Assembly: GCA_905479865.1 (NCBI GenBank)
Contig: CAJQOD010000027.1
Location: forward strand, 1-62,059
DNA length: 62,059 bases
Direction of reading: 5' to 3'
Source of the DNA: an uncultured Rickettsiaceae bacterium
GTDB taxonomy: Bacteria; Pseudomonadota; Alphaproteobacteria; Rickettsiales; Rickettsiaceae
Part shown: positions 19,343 to 30,210 of the stretch, one piece after another
How the letters are laid out: the number at the start of each line of letters is the position of its first letter
How positions within the stretch are numbered: position 1 is the first letter of the stretch
The notes under the pieces: generated by a model
What the model was told of the DNA's origin: nothing
Database searches by the model: none
The model's input: the letters and a program-made list of their open reading frames with translations, nothing else
Program-made: the position numbers and the translations under genes

Positions 19343-20503
19343 TTAAACCTTCACAGGCATTACAACAAAGCTGTCTTGTGGATTTTTTGAAGTCTTAATA
19401 AGCACTGGAGAGAAGGCATCCTTGAAGTATATATCAACCTGTTCTTCATTTAATGCACCCAGCACATCGCTAATATATTTAGGATTAAAGCCAATGGCAA
19501 CTTCTGTTCCAGAAAAATTACAATAATTACTATCATCATCAGAAAAAGACAAGCTCTCACTCGCAGCACCTTTGGCTTCTCCAGACGCAGTAATCTCCAT
19601 TGCGCTATTATTAATAGACATTTTAACAGCACGAAATTTATCTACAGTCACAGTAGCAACCCGATCAATAGCACTGGCAAGCAGCTTCGTACTAACAGTA
19701 AGCTTGCTCTGATTTTCCGTTGGGATAAATGACGAATATTCTGGAAAAGTACCGTCAATTAATTTGGAAATCAGGATTAAATTATTACATTTAAATTTGA
19801 TTTTATTACTGGAAAGAAAAATTTGCAGTTCGGATCGTATATTCCTGACATCCTTCATTATTTTTAACAACTCACCAACTGTTTTGCGTGGAACAATCAC
19901 CCCAAACTCCGGACTTTTCTTGTTCAGCGTAATTGAAGCAATAGATAATCTATGACCATCAGTTGCTACCCCGCAAAAATCCTTATCTTTTACATGCATA
20001 TATATGCCGTTCAAGTTATAACGGGTCTCTTCTGTAGACATGGAAAAATTTGTGTATTCAATAATTCTGGCAAAATTTTCGCAAGAAATCTGAAGACTGG
20101 TATCTGAATCTATGTCCTCCATCGCAGGAAACTGCATTGCAGGCAAAGTCAGCAGTTCAAAACGGCAATTAACACCCTTAATTTCCAGCTTATCAGAATC
20201 AGGCAATTGCTTAAGTTTAATCTCAGAATCTGGAATCTTACGCACAATATCCGAAAGAGTTTGCGTTGAAACAGTAGTCTCACCCTCAGATATTACCTCC
20301 GCTCCAATATCCTGCTTTAAGTACAGGTCCATATCTGTTGCACCAATTTCTACACCACCATTTTTTGCAACTAACTTGATATTGCTAAGCTCTATCAATA
20401 CATTTCTTTTTTCAACCACAGAACTTGCAAAACCAAGAGCATGAACTAAATCCTTGGTTTGAACTACTACCTCTAAGCTGCTGTTATTCTTCTTTTGTGA
20501 CAT
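19343..20503 (-). CDS. dnaN: DNA polymerase III beta sliding clamp
   Basis: A 386-residue clamp subunit with the three-domain length of the family and the conserved C terminus (SPVLIKTSKNPQDSFVVMPV). TEETRYNLNGIYMHV and ATDGHRLS are typical domain II blocks. The clamp tethers polymerase III to DNA and docks MutL and other partners. It follows dnaA on the same strand with a gap of 38 bases, an ancestral dnaA-dnaN arrangement. Confidence 0.95.
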   Translation of the reverse strand: MSQKKNNSSLEVVVQTKDLVHALGFASSVVEKRNVLIELSNIKLVAKNGGVEIGATDMDLYLKQDIGAEVISEGETTVSTQTLSDIVRKIPDSEIKLKQLPDSDKLEIKGVNCRFELLTLPAMQFPAMEDIDSDTSLQISCENFARIIEYTNFSMSTEETRYNLNGIYMHVKDKDFCGVATDGHRLSIASITLNKKSPEFGVIVPRKTVGELLKIMKDVRNIRSELQIFLSSNKIKFKCNNLILISKLIDGTFPEYSSFIPTENQSKLTVSTKLLASAIDRVATVTVDKFRAVKMSINNSAMEITASGEAKGAASESLSFSDDDSNYCNFSGTEVAIGFNPKYISDVLGALNEEQVDIYFKDAFSPVLIKTSKNPQDSFVVMPVKV

Positions 20504-20541
20504 TATATTGTACCTACTTTATATATAAATTTTTGTGAGCA

Positions 20542-21975
20542 TTAACTTTGTAAAATTCTTGTAAGCAAAATCATCTCTTCACGGAAGTCAGAGTCTTGTG
20601 ACATCAGCTCTCCCACTTTTTTTACTGCATGCATAACTGTTGTATGATCTTTTTTACCAAAATTTGCACCAATATCTGCAAGGCTTTTGGATGTAAGGGT
20701 TTTGGACAAATACATGGCAATTTGCCTTGGCCTGGCGATTGATCTTAAACGCCGCGCAGATGACATCTCGGAAACCTTTATATTATATCTGTTGGCCACT
20801 TTTCTTTGGATTTGCTCAATATTAATAATCCTCTCATTAGAACGCAGCAAATCCCTTAGAATATCTTGGGTATTTTCTAAAGTTACCTCACGCCCCACAA
20901 GCGTCGAATGCGCAATAACTTTATTAAGAGCGCCCTCTAATTCTCTGATATTTGATGTTATTTTAGAAGCAAGAAAATCAATCACACTCTGCAAAATTGT
21001 TATACCCATTTTTTCTAACTTAGATTCCAGAATACCCACCCGGAGTTCATAAGTAGTACTATGAACATCAGCAACAAGTCCCCAACCAAGCCTGGATTTA
21101 ATTCTATCTTCAACATTGTCAAGGTCTGTAGGCGATCGATCACAGGAAATAACCATCTGCTTATTATTATCTATGATAGCATTAAAAGTATGGAAGAACT
21201 CCTCTTGTGTACTTTCTTTACCACAAATAAACTGAATATCATCAATCATTAGAACATCAACGGAACGAAATTCATCTTTAAAAGACATTACATCCTTATT
21301 TCGCAAAGCTTTAATAAACCGATACATGAACTTCTCAGCTGATATATATAGAACTTTTCTATCAGGGTTCTTTATGTGACAATGCCATGCAATCGCATGC
21401 ATCAAATGTGTTTTACCCAGACCTACCCCGCCATATAAAAAAAGTGGATTGGATTTTACAACCACTTCATCAGATTCAGCCACAGATAACGCCGCAGCGT
21501 ATGCAAGCTCATTAGGAGAACCAACGACAAAATTTTCAAAAGTAAATCTAGGATCGAGTAATGAAAGAATATCTCTATTATTATCAAAAGAAAAACCGGT
21601 TGTTATAACCTCTGATGCTTTAGACATTGCTGCATCCTTTGCAGTAACCGATATTTCCTTGGTAATTATATCCAGATGCTTGAGACGAGCATCGTGATGC
21701 GACCATAGACGCGAAATCATATCATGATAGTTTGATTTTATCCAATCCCGAACAAAATTGCTTGGCGCAGAAAGAATAACAGAAGAATCTCCTTGCACTT
21801 CAACGAAATTTATTTTACAAAACCAGCTTTTATATAGATCTTCCCCATAATGTGCCATTAAGTCACGGCTTACGTCTTTCCATATATTAACGTAATAACC
21901 GTCATTTTTCTGCTTAGAATTAGCGTAATTTGGCTGTTCCATGGTGTTTAAACTATCGTTGATAATTAAATTCAT
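20542..21975 (-). CDS. dnaA: Chromosomal replication initiator DnaA
   Basis: A protein of about 477 residues. Domain I is at the N terminus, then a short linker, the AAA+ domain with Walker A GGVGLGKT (near 182-189) and Walker B LMIDDIQF, and the DNA-binding domain with the signature [16 protein letters not shown]. It binds DnaA boxes and opens the origin. An in-frame GTG at 21978 directly precedes the chosen ATG, and another ATG at 21942 is possible; none has a strong ribosome binding site. dnaN follows downstream. Confidence 0.95.
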   Translation of the reverse strand: MNLIINDSLNTMEQPNYANSKQKNDGYYVNIWKDVSRDLMAHYGEDLYKSWFCKINFVEVQGDSSVILSAPSNFVRDWIKSNYHDMISRLWSHHDARLKHLDIITKEISVTAKDAAMSKASEVITTGFSFDNNRDILSLLDPRFTFENFVVGSPNELAYAAALSVAESDEVVVKSNPLFLYGGVGLGKTHLMHAIAWHCHIKNPDRKVLYISAEKFMYRFIKALRNKDVMSFKDEFRSVDVLMIDDIQFICGKESTQEEFFHTFNAIIDNNKQMVISCDRSPTDLDNVEDRIKSRLGWGLVADVHSTTYELRVGILESKLEKMGITILQSVIDFLASKITSNIRELEGALNKVIAHSTLVGREVTLENTQDILRDLLRSNERIINIEQIQRKVANRYNIKVSEMSSARRLRSIARPRQIAMYLSKTLTSKSLADIGANFGKKDHTTVMHAVKKVGELMSQDSDFREEMILLTRILQS

Positions 21976-22004
21976 CACAAAAAAAGAGGGAAACCCTTAT
22001 AAGC

Positions 22005-22024
22005 ACAATCATGAGCATGATTGT
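22005..22024. promoter_or_regulatory. Inverted repeat in the dnaA/sdhE divergent promoter region
   Basis: acaatcatg (22005-22013) and catgattgt (22016-22024) form a perfect 9-bp inverted repeat with a two-base spacer, about 30 bases upstream of dnaA and 85 bases upstream of sdhE. The form suits a dimeric regulator's operator, but no regulator can be named. No clear DnaA-box cluster is seen here. Confidence 0.4.
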
Positions 22025-22048
22025 AACTATTGATTAAGCACTTTAGTC

Positions 22049-22078
22049 TTGATTTTTTTCTGTTCCCGACAATAATAT
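22049..22078 (+). promoter_or_regulatory. Candidate sigma-70 promoter of sdhE-mfd
   Basis: TTGATT at 22049-22054 and TAATAT at 22073-22078 are separated by 18 bases and lie about 30 bases before the sdhE start. In AT-rich DNA such matches arise by chance, so only position supports it. Confidence 0.35.
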
Positions 22079-22109
22079 TATCATTAAATTTTTTTGCAAG
22101 ATCATAATC

Positions 22110-22379
22110 ATGAATATTGAAAATAGACACAGATTCATCAAAAAACTACTTTATCAAAGCTGCAATAGAGGGTGCAGGGAAACAGACCTGATTATTGGCC
22201 AATTTGCCAAGCAGAACATAGAAAACATGAGTGATGATGATTTGCAAATTTTTAATCAGATATTGCAGCTACCGGACGCTGATATATATGATTGGTACAC
22301 TAGGAAAAAGCCACTTCCGACAGAGAACTCATCTAACATTATGACTCAAATTTTAAATTTTGAGCCAACGCAGCAATGA
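22110..22379 (+). CDS. sdhE: Succinate dehydrogenase flavin assembly factor SdhE
   Basis: An 89-residue protein of the SdhE/CptB family. The flavinylation motif RGxxE is present as RGCRE (residues 20-24), followed by the usual DLIIGQFAKQN and DADIYDWYTRKKPLP. SdhE promotes covalent FAD attachment to SdhA. The stop codon overlaps the mfd start as ATGA (22376-22379), so the pair is translationally coupled, an arrangement found in other alphaproteobacteria. Confidence 0.88.
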   Translation: MNIENRHRFIKKLLYQSCNRGCRETDLIIGQFAKQNIENMSDDDLQIFNQILQLPDADIYDWYTRKKPLPTENSSNIMTQILNFEPTQQ

Positions 22380-25300
22380 GAAAGATAGAAATCCCTTTTG
22401 TATCTAAGTGTTTTTTTACATACGAACATTTTAACAACAATAATAAAAATATTTTACTATTATGTTCGGACGAAGAAAGTGCGCTTAGCTCGTATAAACA
22501 GCTGCTTTTTTTTGAAGGCAATAGCAGCAATGAATTTGCTAAAATATTGTACTTCCCAAGCCTGGATACCGTCCCTTACGATAGAGTTTCACCAAGTGGT
22601 GAAATTTTATCCCAAAGAGCTACAGCTCTAACTATACTAGCTCAAAGTGATACCCCTAAAATAATTGTTACTGCTGCTCAGAATTTACTGAACAAACTTC
22701 CTACTCCATCAGTTTTTGCCGATATCACCATATCTATAACTCCTGGAATGAAAATGGATATTGAGAAAGTAGCTGCATTTTTGGTGACAAATGGCTTCAA
22801 CAGAGCCGCAAGCGCAGTAGATAGCGGAGAATTTGCGATCCGGGGTGAAATTGTAGATTTAGTTACCCATAGTAGCCAAGGCTATAGAATTAACTTTGGA
22901 TGGGATAGCATAGAGTCCATCAAGGAATATGATATTTACAGTCAAATATCCAAAAAAACTCTCTCAAAGCTGAGCCTATCACCTGCTAGTGAGGGGTTAC
23001 TAAACTCCGAAACAATCACTAATTTCAAAAATAACTTCCTAAAGATATTTGGAGTAAATCATATTAAAAGCCCGTTATATGAATCGATTATTGCGGGACA
23101 TAAATTTCACGGCTATGAACATCTGTTACCTTTATTCTATAAAGAAATGTGTACAATCTATGACTTCCTGGGTGAACATAGTATGATATATGATAATCTG
23201 TGTATTCAGGCGATGTTAGAATATGAACATACATACAGTGATTTTTACCAATCACGTCTGCTATCAAACAAATCAAATCCAGATTCTTTCTATTTTGCCA
23301 TTCCAACAAAGAGTTTAATTAACAGTTTCAAGGAAACTAAAAAAATTCTTACCCAGGACAATCATATATTGCTCGAACCAGGTGCTAATCATAATTTTTG
23401 CCAGCTGGATAGTATTAGCACTCAGGCAAAAATTGAGAAAAAAACGGAATTCGACAAATTATTTGAAATCATTGTAGAATATAAGAAAAAAATCCCGGTA
23501 ATTTTATGTAGCTCAAAAAGTGGTAGAGAAAGAATAAAAAATATTGCCGCAGATTATGAATATGTCACAAAAGAAATAACCAGGCTATCTCTGGCTAAAA
23601 AGAATTTCATAAACCTTGCAATTGCACCACTCTCACACGGTTTTATTACAGACAAATATCTATTTATTTCAGAGCAGGACATATTAGGTGATAAATTCAG
23701 TACCCAAAGTCACAAATCCACCAAGAAAAAACTGCAAAACATTCTCACTGAGCTGGATAATATCTCAGAAAACGAACTCATTGTTCACAAAGAGCATGGC
23801 ATCGGTATGTTTGAAAGAATTCAAACAATATATGTTGATGAGATTGCACATGATTGTTTGAAGATCATTTATGCAAATAACGACATATTATATCTACCTG
23901 TTGAAAATATCGACCAAATTAAAAAATATGGTAACAATGATGCCATTCTTGATAAGCTTGGTGGTGTCAGCTGGCAAAAACGCAAAGCTAAGCTTAAAAA
24001 CAGAATCAAGGACATTGCAAGTAAGCTAATCAAAATTACTGCAGAAAGGCATCTTGCAACAACAAGGCCAGTACAATTTGATCAATCTGCGTACGAAGAA
24101 TTCTGTCGTAAATTTCCATATAATGAAACTGAAGATCAGATATCTTCCATCTTAGACATTAAAACTGACCTGGAGAGCGGCCGCCTGATGGATCGTCTTA
24201 TCTGCGGAGATGTTGGTTTTGGTAAGACAGAAGTTGCCATGCGAGCAGCGTTCATGACAGCTTATGACGTAAATGACGACTTACCACAAATCGCCATCAT
24301 TTCTCCTACAACCATATTATGTAAGCAACATTATATGAACTTCCTGGAACACTTTAAGGATATGGAACTAAAAATCGCTCAGCTATCTCGCCTTGTTAAA
24401 CCATCAGAAGCAAGCAAAATCAAGCATGCCATTGCAGATGGCAAGATCAACATAATTATTGGCACACATGCACTTTTGGCTTCAGGTATCAAATTCAAAA
24501 ACCTTAAAATGATAATAATCGATGAGGAACAACATTTTGGTGTCACGCAAAAAGAACATCTGAAACGCTTAAAAACCGGCATACATGTGCTATCATTATC
24601 AGCCACACCAATTCCTCGTACCCTGCAGATGTCGATGGTAGGAATTAAGGATTTAAGTCTCATTACCACACCGCCGATTGATCGCCTGCCTGTTAGGAAT
24701 AATGTAATGCCGTTTGATCCTGTAGTAATTCGTGACGCATTAATGCGTGAACGCTTTAGAGGCGGACTTAGCTTTTATGTAGTACCCAGAATTAAAGATA
24801 TTGAGCAGGTAGAAAAGCAGTTGAATAAATTTGTGCCTGAGCTTAAATACAAAATCGCCCATGGTCAAATGCCGGCATCAAAAATCGACCAGGTAATGAA
24901 CGAGTTCTGTGACGGAAAATTTGATATTCTGCTCTCCACTACGATCATTGAATCAGGAATTGATATTCCGATTGCTAATACCATAATCATTCATCGAGCT
25001 GATATGCTGGGTCTTAGCCAGCTCTATCAACTGCGAGGCCGAGTTGGAAGAGGTAAAGTTAGAGGTTATGCTTACTTGACTCTTGCCCATTATAAAAAAG
25101 TAACAAAACATTCCTTGCAACGGCTGGATGTACTACAGAATATAGATTCACTTGGAGCCGGCTTTACTATAGCAGGTCACGATATGGATCTTAGAGGTTT
25201 TGGTAATTTGGTCGGTTCACAGCAATCAGGCCATATTAAGGAAGTTGGATCAGAGCTTTACCAAGAGATGTTAGATGAAGCGATAGAAGAATTAAAAACT

Positions 25301-25777
25301 AAAAAGAGTAAAGAAAAAGTAATAGCTTTTACCCCAACAATCAATCTGGGAATTGACGTACTTATTCCCTACAGCTATATCGAAGATTCATCATTGCGCC
25401 TTGCTATCTATAGACGTACGGGTGATCTGAAAACTCCAACTGAAATTGAGAGCTTCCGCGACGAAATGGTTGATCGCTTTGGCTTATTGCCTAATGAATT
25501 CAGTAATTTACTCCATATGCTCAAGATTAAAAATACTTGCCTTGAATTAAAAATCAGCAGTTTAGATAGTGGACCTAATGGTTTTGTAATGAAATTTAAT
25601 GAGAATTTCGATGTGTCTGATATGGTGCTAAAATTTGTTAAAAAACATCCGCGGCACGCAAAAATTAAACCAGATAATAAGCTAGTATTTTTGAAAGCAT
25701 TAAAAGCAGAGATATTGCTAAGCGAAACAGAAAAACTACTCGCCGCATTAAAAATCTGCAATAACCACGTTGCATAA
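22376..25777 (+). CDS. mfd: Transcription-repair coupling factor Mfd
   Basis: A 1133-residue ATPase that pushes stalled RNA polymerase off damaged DNA and recruits UvrA. The N-terminal UvrB-homology region is followed by the RNA-polymerase-interaction domain (LIVHKEHGIGMFE), the RecG-like motor with Walker A GDVGFGKTE near residue 615 and the DEEQHFG box, QLRGRVGRG, and the C-terminal TRCF domain. The length is standard. It overlaps sdhE by four bases. Confidence 0.95.
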   Translation: MRKIEIPFVSKCFFTYEHFNNNNKNILLLCSDEESALSSYKQLLFFEGNSSNEFAKILYFPSLDTVPYDRVSPSGEILSQRATALTILAQSDTPKIIVTAAQNLLNKLPTPSVFADITISITPGMKMDIEKVAAFLVTNGFNRAASAVDSGEFAIRGEIVDLVTHSSQGYRINFGWDSIESIKEYDIYSQISKKTLSKLSLSPASEGLLNSETITNFKNNFLKIFGVNHIKSPLYESIIAGHKFHGYEHLLPLFYKEMCTIYDFLGEHSMIYDNLCIQAMLEYEHTYSDFYQSRLLSNKSNPDSFYFAIPTKSLINSFKETKKILTQDNHILLEPGANHNFCQLDSISTQAKIEKKTEFDKLFEIIVEYKKKIPVILCSSKSGRERIKNIAADYEYVTKEITRLSLAKKNFINLAIAPLSHGFITDKYLFISEQDILGDKFSTQSHKSTKKKLQNILTELDNISENELIVHKEHGIGMFERIQTIYVDEIAHDCLKIIYANNDILYLPVENIDQIKKYGNNDAILDKLGGVSWQKRKAKLKNRIKDIASKLIKITAERHLATTRPVQFDQSAYEEFCRKFPYNETEDQISSILDIKTDLESGRLMDRLICGDVGFGKTEVAMRAAFMTAYDVNDDLPQIAIISPTTILCKQHYMNFLEHFKDMELKIAQLSRLVKPSEASKIKHAIADGKINIIIGTHALLASGIKFKNLKMIIIDEEQHFGVTQKEHLKRLKTGIHVLSLSATPIPRTLQMSMVGIKDLSLITTPPIDRLPVRNNVMPFDPVVIRDALMRERFRGGLSFYVVPRIKDIEQVEKQLNKFVPELKYKIAHGQMPASKIDQVMNEFCDGKFDILLSTTIIESGIDIPIANTIIIHRADMLGLSQLYQLRGRVGRGKVRGYAYLTLAHYKKVTKHSLQRLDVLQNIDSLGAGFTIAGHDMDLRGFGNLVGSQQSGHIKEVGSELYQEMLDEAIEELKTKKSKEKVIAFTPTINLGIDVLIPYSYIEDSSLRLAIYRRTGDLKTPTEIESFRDEMVDRFGLLPNEFSNLLHMLKIKNTCLELKISSLDSGPNGFVMKFNENFDVSDMVLKFVKKHPRHAKIKPDNKLVFLKALKAEILLSETEKLLAALKICNNHVA

Positions 25778-25831
25778 ATGCAGCTTGCTACAACTAGTTT
25801 TTCAGGACAATACTGCCCAGTACCAACTAAT

Positions 25832-28477
25832 CTACACTATCCTGCTGACCCACTCTTGCAATTGCGGTAATTTACTAATATCAGAGCTGCCTGCTTGTGC
25901 AAGTGTTGCCTGCCCTCCACCGCTCCCACCAACAAAACTTGCAACTTCTTTTGCAATTTTATCAGCATTATGTTTCCTGGATGCTAACTTTGAAACAGCT
26001 ACAACAATCGACAATTTTTCAGAATTCCTGGAAACATAAATCACAACTAAATCTTCGTGCTTTCTGGCAAAATTCTCTGCAGACATACGAAGTATTTTAG
26101 CAGAGAACCCTTCAAGTTCACGATAAAGCAAGCGTGCTTCATCAATTGGTAATAGCTGTTTATCAAGTTCATCGACAGATAACAACAATTTATCCATCTG
26201 CAATTTTTCTACCTGTTTTTCCAGATCTCTCTTGCCACCAACAAGTCCATCAATTTTCTTCAGTAATTCAGTTTTATTACTCTTAAGAGCGCACATTACT
26301 TGGTCGAGTAATTCCTCTCCGTCTAAAATGGCAGCAAAAGCAAAATCACCACAAACCGCTTCTATTCTTCTAATTCCCGCAGCAATAGCACTCTCACTAA
26401 CTATTTTAAACGCACCAATGTCACCGGTTCTAGTAACGTGCGTGCCACCACAAAGTTCGAATGAATACGGGTTTATATCATTGTAATCTGCCCCAAGTGA
26501 AACCACTCGAACTTCAGAATCGTACTTCTCGCCAAACAATGCCATAGCACCGGATTCTATCGCCTGATCAGTCGACATAAGGTTAGTATTTACCTTGGAA
26601 TTATCACTAATAATACGATTGACTTTCTCTTCAACCAATTGGATTTCTGCCTTAGTTAAAGCCTTAGGGTGACTAATGTCAAAACGCAGTTTATCTTTTG
26701 CAACAAGTGAACCTTTTTGCGTAACGTGTCTTCCTAGCACATCACGCAATACTGCATGCAATATGTGAGTGGCTGTATGATGAATTTTCAGATGCTTCCT
26801 GTACTGCGTATCGATTGTTAACTTGATCTCATCGCCCCTGGAGATGATTCCCTCTTCTAGCTGGCATACATGCCCAATCACCTTACCTAGATATTTCATG
26901 GTATTGACTACTTTAATCCTGCAATGAGTTGAGCCAATAGTACCGATATCACCCATCTGTCCGCCAGATTCACCATAGAATGGGGTTTGGTTGGATATCA
27001 ATGTAAATTTTTGACCTTTTTCAGAAATTTGATCTACGCTAGCTCCATTCCAGATGAGAGAAACAACTTTCCCTTCAGCATTATCAAGAGAATATCCGAG
27101 GAATTCTGTTGCCCCAAACTCTGACATGATATCAAACCAGATCGCATCCGTTTTAGATTCACCAGATCCAACCCAAGCTTTTCTTGCCCGCTCTTTTTGC
27201 AAAAGCATATGCTGATCAAATCCATCACTATCAACTGCAACTCCCTGTTTTTTGAGTATATCTTCGGTAAGATCAAGTGGAAAACCGTAAGTATCGTAAA
27301 GTTTAAATGCAACCTCTCCGGGTAAACTTCCGCCTTTCCCTATACTAGCAGATTCCTCTTCAAGAAGCTTAAGACCTCTATCGAGTGTTTTTTTGAATCT
27401 CTCCTCTTCATGCTTCAAAATACTGGAAACAAAATCTTCTGCTCTTTTAATTTCAGGAAATGTATGACCAAATAAGTCAACTAATTTAGGTAATAATTTA
27501 TACATTAGCGGATCCTTTGCACCTAGTTGGTGTGCGTGTCGCATAGCTCTTCGCATGATACGACGCAACACGTAGCCCCTGCCCTCATTCGAAGGCATCA
27601 CACCATCGGAGATCAGAAATGCGCTTGAGCGTAAATGATCTGCAATCACTCTATACGAAAATAGTGCCTCACCTTCTGCCTTCACTTTTAACATAGACTC
27701 AGTGTAACCGATAATATCCTGAAACATATCAATATCGTAATTATCATGCACTCCCTGAATAACAGCAGATATTCTCTCCAGGCCCATGCCAGTATCTACG
27801 CATTTATTAGGCAACTGAATACGGGTATCTTTGTCAACCTGCTCAAACTGCATAAAAACCAGATTCCAAATTTCTATAAAACGATCACCATCTTCTTCCG
27901 GCGTTCCAGGCAATCCACCAGGAATATGAGTACCATGATCGTAAAACACTTCAGAACAAGGACCGCATGGACCTGTATCACCCATAGACCAGAAGTTATC
28001 GCTCGTAGCAATACGAATTATTTTATCATCACCAATCCCTGCTATTTTCTTCCAGTATGAAGCTGCCTCATCATCATCATGATAAACCGTGACATAAAGC
28101 TTTTCTTTACCTAAGGCGAAGTCTTTTGTTAATAAATTCCACGCATAATATATTGCTTCTTCTTTGAAATAATCCCCGAAAGAAAAATTACCAAGCATCT
28201 CAAAAAATGTATGATGCCTTGCAGTATAACCAACATTATCAAGATCATTATGCTTCCCGCCGGCACGTACTGATTTTTGACTCGAGGTTGCTCTCTTATA
28301 GTCACGTTTTTCAACTCCGGTAAATACATCTTTAAACTGTACCATACCTGAATTTACAAACATCAGGCTCGGATCATTATGTGGTACCAGAGAACTTGAA
28401 GGAACATGCGTATGCCCATTATTCTTAAAAAAATCAATAAAAGTGCTTCTAACTTGTTGTGTGGTAAATTTTGTCAT
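25832..28477 (-). CDS. alaS: Alanyl-tRNA synthetase
   Basis: About 881 residues. The class II catalytic core begins at once (MTKFTTQQVRSTFIDFF), with the RxTSSQKSVRAGGKHNDLDNVG region. The editing domain carries HHTATHIL (near 560) and CGGTHV (near 675), the zinc-binding HxxxH and CxxxH sets, and the C-Ala region ends with GGSGGGQATLAQAG. I trimmed the start to the ATG at 28477; the upstream twelve in-frame codons are not family-like. It is convergent with mfd and divergent from the 28654 operon. Confidence 0.95.
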   Translation of the reverse strand: MTKFTTQQVRSTFIDFFKNNGHTHVPSSSLVPHNDPSLMFVNSGMVQFKDVFTGVEKRDYKRATSSQKSVRAGGKHNDLDNVGYTARHHTFFEMLGNFSFGDYFKEEAIYYAWNLLTKDFALGKEKLYVTVYHDDDEAASYWKKIAGIGDDKIIRIATSDNFWSMGDTGPCGPCSEVFYDHGTHIPGGLPGTPEEDGDRFIEIWNLVFMQFEQVDKDTRIQLPNKCVDTGMGLERISAVIQGVHDNYDIDMFQDIIGYTESMLKVKAEGEALFSYRVIADHLRSSAFLISDGVMPSNEGRGYVLRRIMRRAMRHAHQLGAKDPLMYKLLPKLVDLFGHTFPEIKRAEDFVSSILKHEEERFKKTLDRGLKLLEEESASIGKGGSLPGEVAFKLYDTYGFPLDLTEDILKKQGVAVDSDGFDQHMLLQKERARKAWVGSGESKTDAIWFDIMSEFGATEFLGYSLDNAEGKVVSLIWNGASVDQISEKGQKFTLISNQTPFYGESGGQMGDIGTIGSTHCRIKVVNTMKYLGKVIGHVCQLEEGIISRGDEIKLTIDTQYRKHLKIHHTATHILHAVLRDVLGRHVTQKGSLVAKDKLRFDISHPKALTKAEIQLVEEKVNRIISDNSKVNTNLMSTDQAIESGAMALFGEKYDSEVRVVSLGADYNDINPYSFELCGGTHVTRTGDIGAFKIVSESAIAAGIRRIEAVCGDFAFAAILDGEELLDQVMCALKSNKTELLKKIDGLVGGKRDLEKQVEKLQMDKLLLSVDELDKQLLPIDEARLLYRELEGFSAKILRMSAENFARKHEDLVVIYVSRNSEKLSIVVAVSKLASRKHNADKIAKEVASFVGGSGGGQATLAQAGSSDISKLPQLQEWVSRIV

Positions 28478-28653
28478 TTTAGCTACGCAGATTATATCTA
28501 TAAACCCTAACACTTTAATAAATTTATGGCCAAATTACAATATTAAATTAAAAAGCATTTTATGGATTTTTATTGCTATTGAGGTTGCTCTGTTTACACC
28601 CTACCATGAAGATATTATGTATACTGTATTGGCCTTGTGGAGCATTAAAACAG

Positions 28654-30210
28654 ATGAGTAATCCGACCATTTCAAAATTAGAATTTTTTGTAAAGCTTTT
28701 CAATAATATATTTCACAGAAAAAAATTGATCATATTTATTGGTAAAAACGGCACTACTATGGCTGCTTTAAAATGGCAACAGGTTCAAGATAGTATTTTT
28801 ATTGAACATGATGATGAAAACAACAAAAAGAGATATCGCAGGTTCTTAAAGAAATACAAAAAATTTCATATCACCTTCCTTCTTGATCACAAAGAATGCA
28901 CACTGAAGCACGAGATTATACCGATCTTAAGCTCAATAATCAAGACTAATCCAGTTGATAAATTTATTACCGAGAATTATAAATCAGAAGATATTGTTGC
29001 TTATAATATTTACGAAATCAACAATCAGCATGGCGAAATATGGAACATCTGTATTGCTTCATCGCCCTTTCAGAAACCTGTGAGTAATATACTAAAATAT
29101 GTGATAAATAATTCTTTCAAATATAGTGGAATGTATTTCCTGTCACTAGAATTTAAAACTATTATAGAAAAAATTCTAGAGAAAACTCATAATGCGGCAT
29201 GTACTAATCATCTACAAATTTTTGTTACAATAACTCACTCGAGTGATATCCGAGTAATTGTAAAATACAAACAAGATATAATGGACGAGCAAATCATCGA
29301 TTATCCATATGACAAATCTGACATGTATATTAAGGGGACTATAGAACAGGCTGTTTCAGATAAGCTTCTATTTTACAAGGAGTATATTAAGAAATTAAAT
29401 CTACAGATTTGTGTCATATTTTTAGTAGACACTCCTTTAAAAGTGCTACTTAGCGAACTGACGTTTGATGAAAGCAAGATCATCGCCATATCTGGTAATG
29501 ATCTTCATGCTTCTTCTTCAAATGTATATGAAGAACAAAGATTTCAGGATAGTATTTTAATAGAACAATTTGATAGTTTTAATACGCATTTGGCACTTAA
29601 TAAATCTTTAAAATCTATTACAAAATTAACGCTCATCAACAGCGTTATCTTTAAGCCACTACTTGCTATAATGTTCGGATTATCAATTACCCTAGTTGCA
29701 CTTAAATACCAGACTATAGTCATTCAATCAGAAACAACCGATCTAAATCAAAAATATTACTCCTTATCTGAAGCTTATAGAGAAATACAAAAACGCCATC
29801 CAGACCTCGAAAACATTAGTGATCTTGTAGATTTATACAATCTAAAAAACATAATCAATACAACCTCTATAACACCTTTTAAACACCTCAAAAATTTATT
29901 GTCTATCAAACAACCTGGTTTAAAAATTACTAATATCGGTTGGAATCTTCAAACACCTCAGAGTATTGATTCATCAAAAAGACGATTAAATATTACCGTG
30001 GATTTGATTTACAGAGGTCAACCTCAGTCAATGGTTCACGGTATTGAAATCATTAATGGATATGTGAATCATTTAAGATCTGTTTTTCAGGACTATAATA
30101 TAGTTTATTTAAGAGACACAGAAAACATTACTCAAATAGCAAAGAAAGTAATTATACCCGCTAACATTACTATTAAAGAAAAAATTGGAGGTGAAGCGGA
30201 TGCTAAATAA
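28654..30210 (+). CDS. Bitopic membrane protein, PilM/PilN-like (GspL-like) architecture
   Basis: About 518 residues from the ATG at 28654 (ggag lies 12 bases upstream; an ATG at 28606 is the alternative). The N-terminal 340 residues are cytoplasmic in character, beginning KKLIIFIGKNGTTMAALKW, which has the feel of an actin-fold PilM/GspL start. A single membrane segment (IFKPLLAIMFGLSITLVAL) follows, then a coiled-coil helix and a C-terminal alpha/beta domain with SITPFKHLKNLLSIKQPG and LNITVDLIYRG strands, as in PilN. I do not recognise a named family; the assignment is by architecture. The next gene starts inside its last codons, so the two are translationally coupled. Confidence 0.5.
   Translation: MSNPTISKLEFFVKLFNNIFHRKKLIIFIGKNGTTMAALKWQQVQDSIFIEHDDENNKKRYRRFLKKYKKFHITFLLDHKECTLKHEIIPILSSIIKTNPVDKFITENYKSEDIVAYNIYEINNQHGEIWNICIASSPFQKPVSNILKYVINNSFKYSGMYFLSLEFKTIIEKILEKTHNAACTNHLQIFVTITHSSDIRVIVKYKQDIMDEQIIDYPYDKSDMYIKGTIEQAVSDKLLFYKEYIKKLNLQICVIFLVDTPLKVLLSELTFDESKIIAISGNDLHASSSNVYEEQRFQDSILIEQFDSFNTHLALNKSLKSITKLTLINSVIFKPLLAIMFGLSITLVALKYQTIVIQSETTDLNQKYYSLSEAYREIQKRHPDLENISDLVDLYNLKNIINTTSITPFKHLKNLLSIKQPGLKITNIGWNLQTPQSIDSSKRRLNITVDLIYRGQPQSMVHGIEIINGYVNHLRSVFQDYNIVYLRDTENITQIAKKVIIPANITIKEKIGGEADAK

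Noticed and set aside
21979-22109. Replication origin beside dnaA
   Set aside because: The gap is only about 130 bases and I see no DnaA-box cluster; in Rickettsiales the origin is often not next to dnaA. GC-skew of the full chromosome would decide.
28443-28661. Open frame of 72 codons overlapping the alaS start
   Set aside because: No similarity or ribosome binding site; it covers the alaS upstream region and the start of the next operon in another frame.
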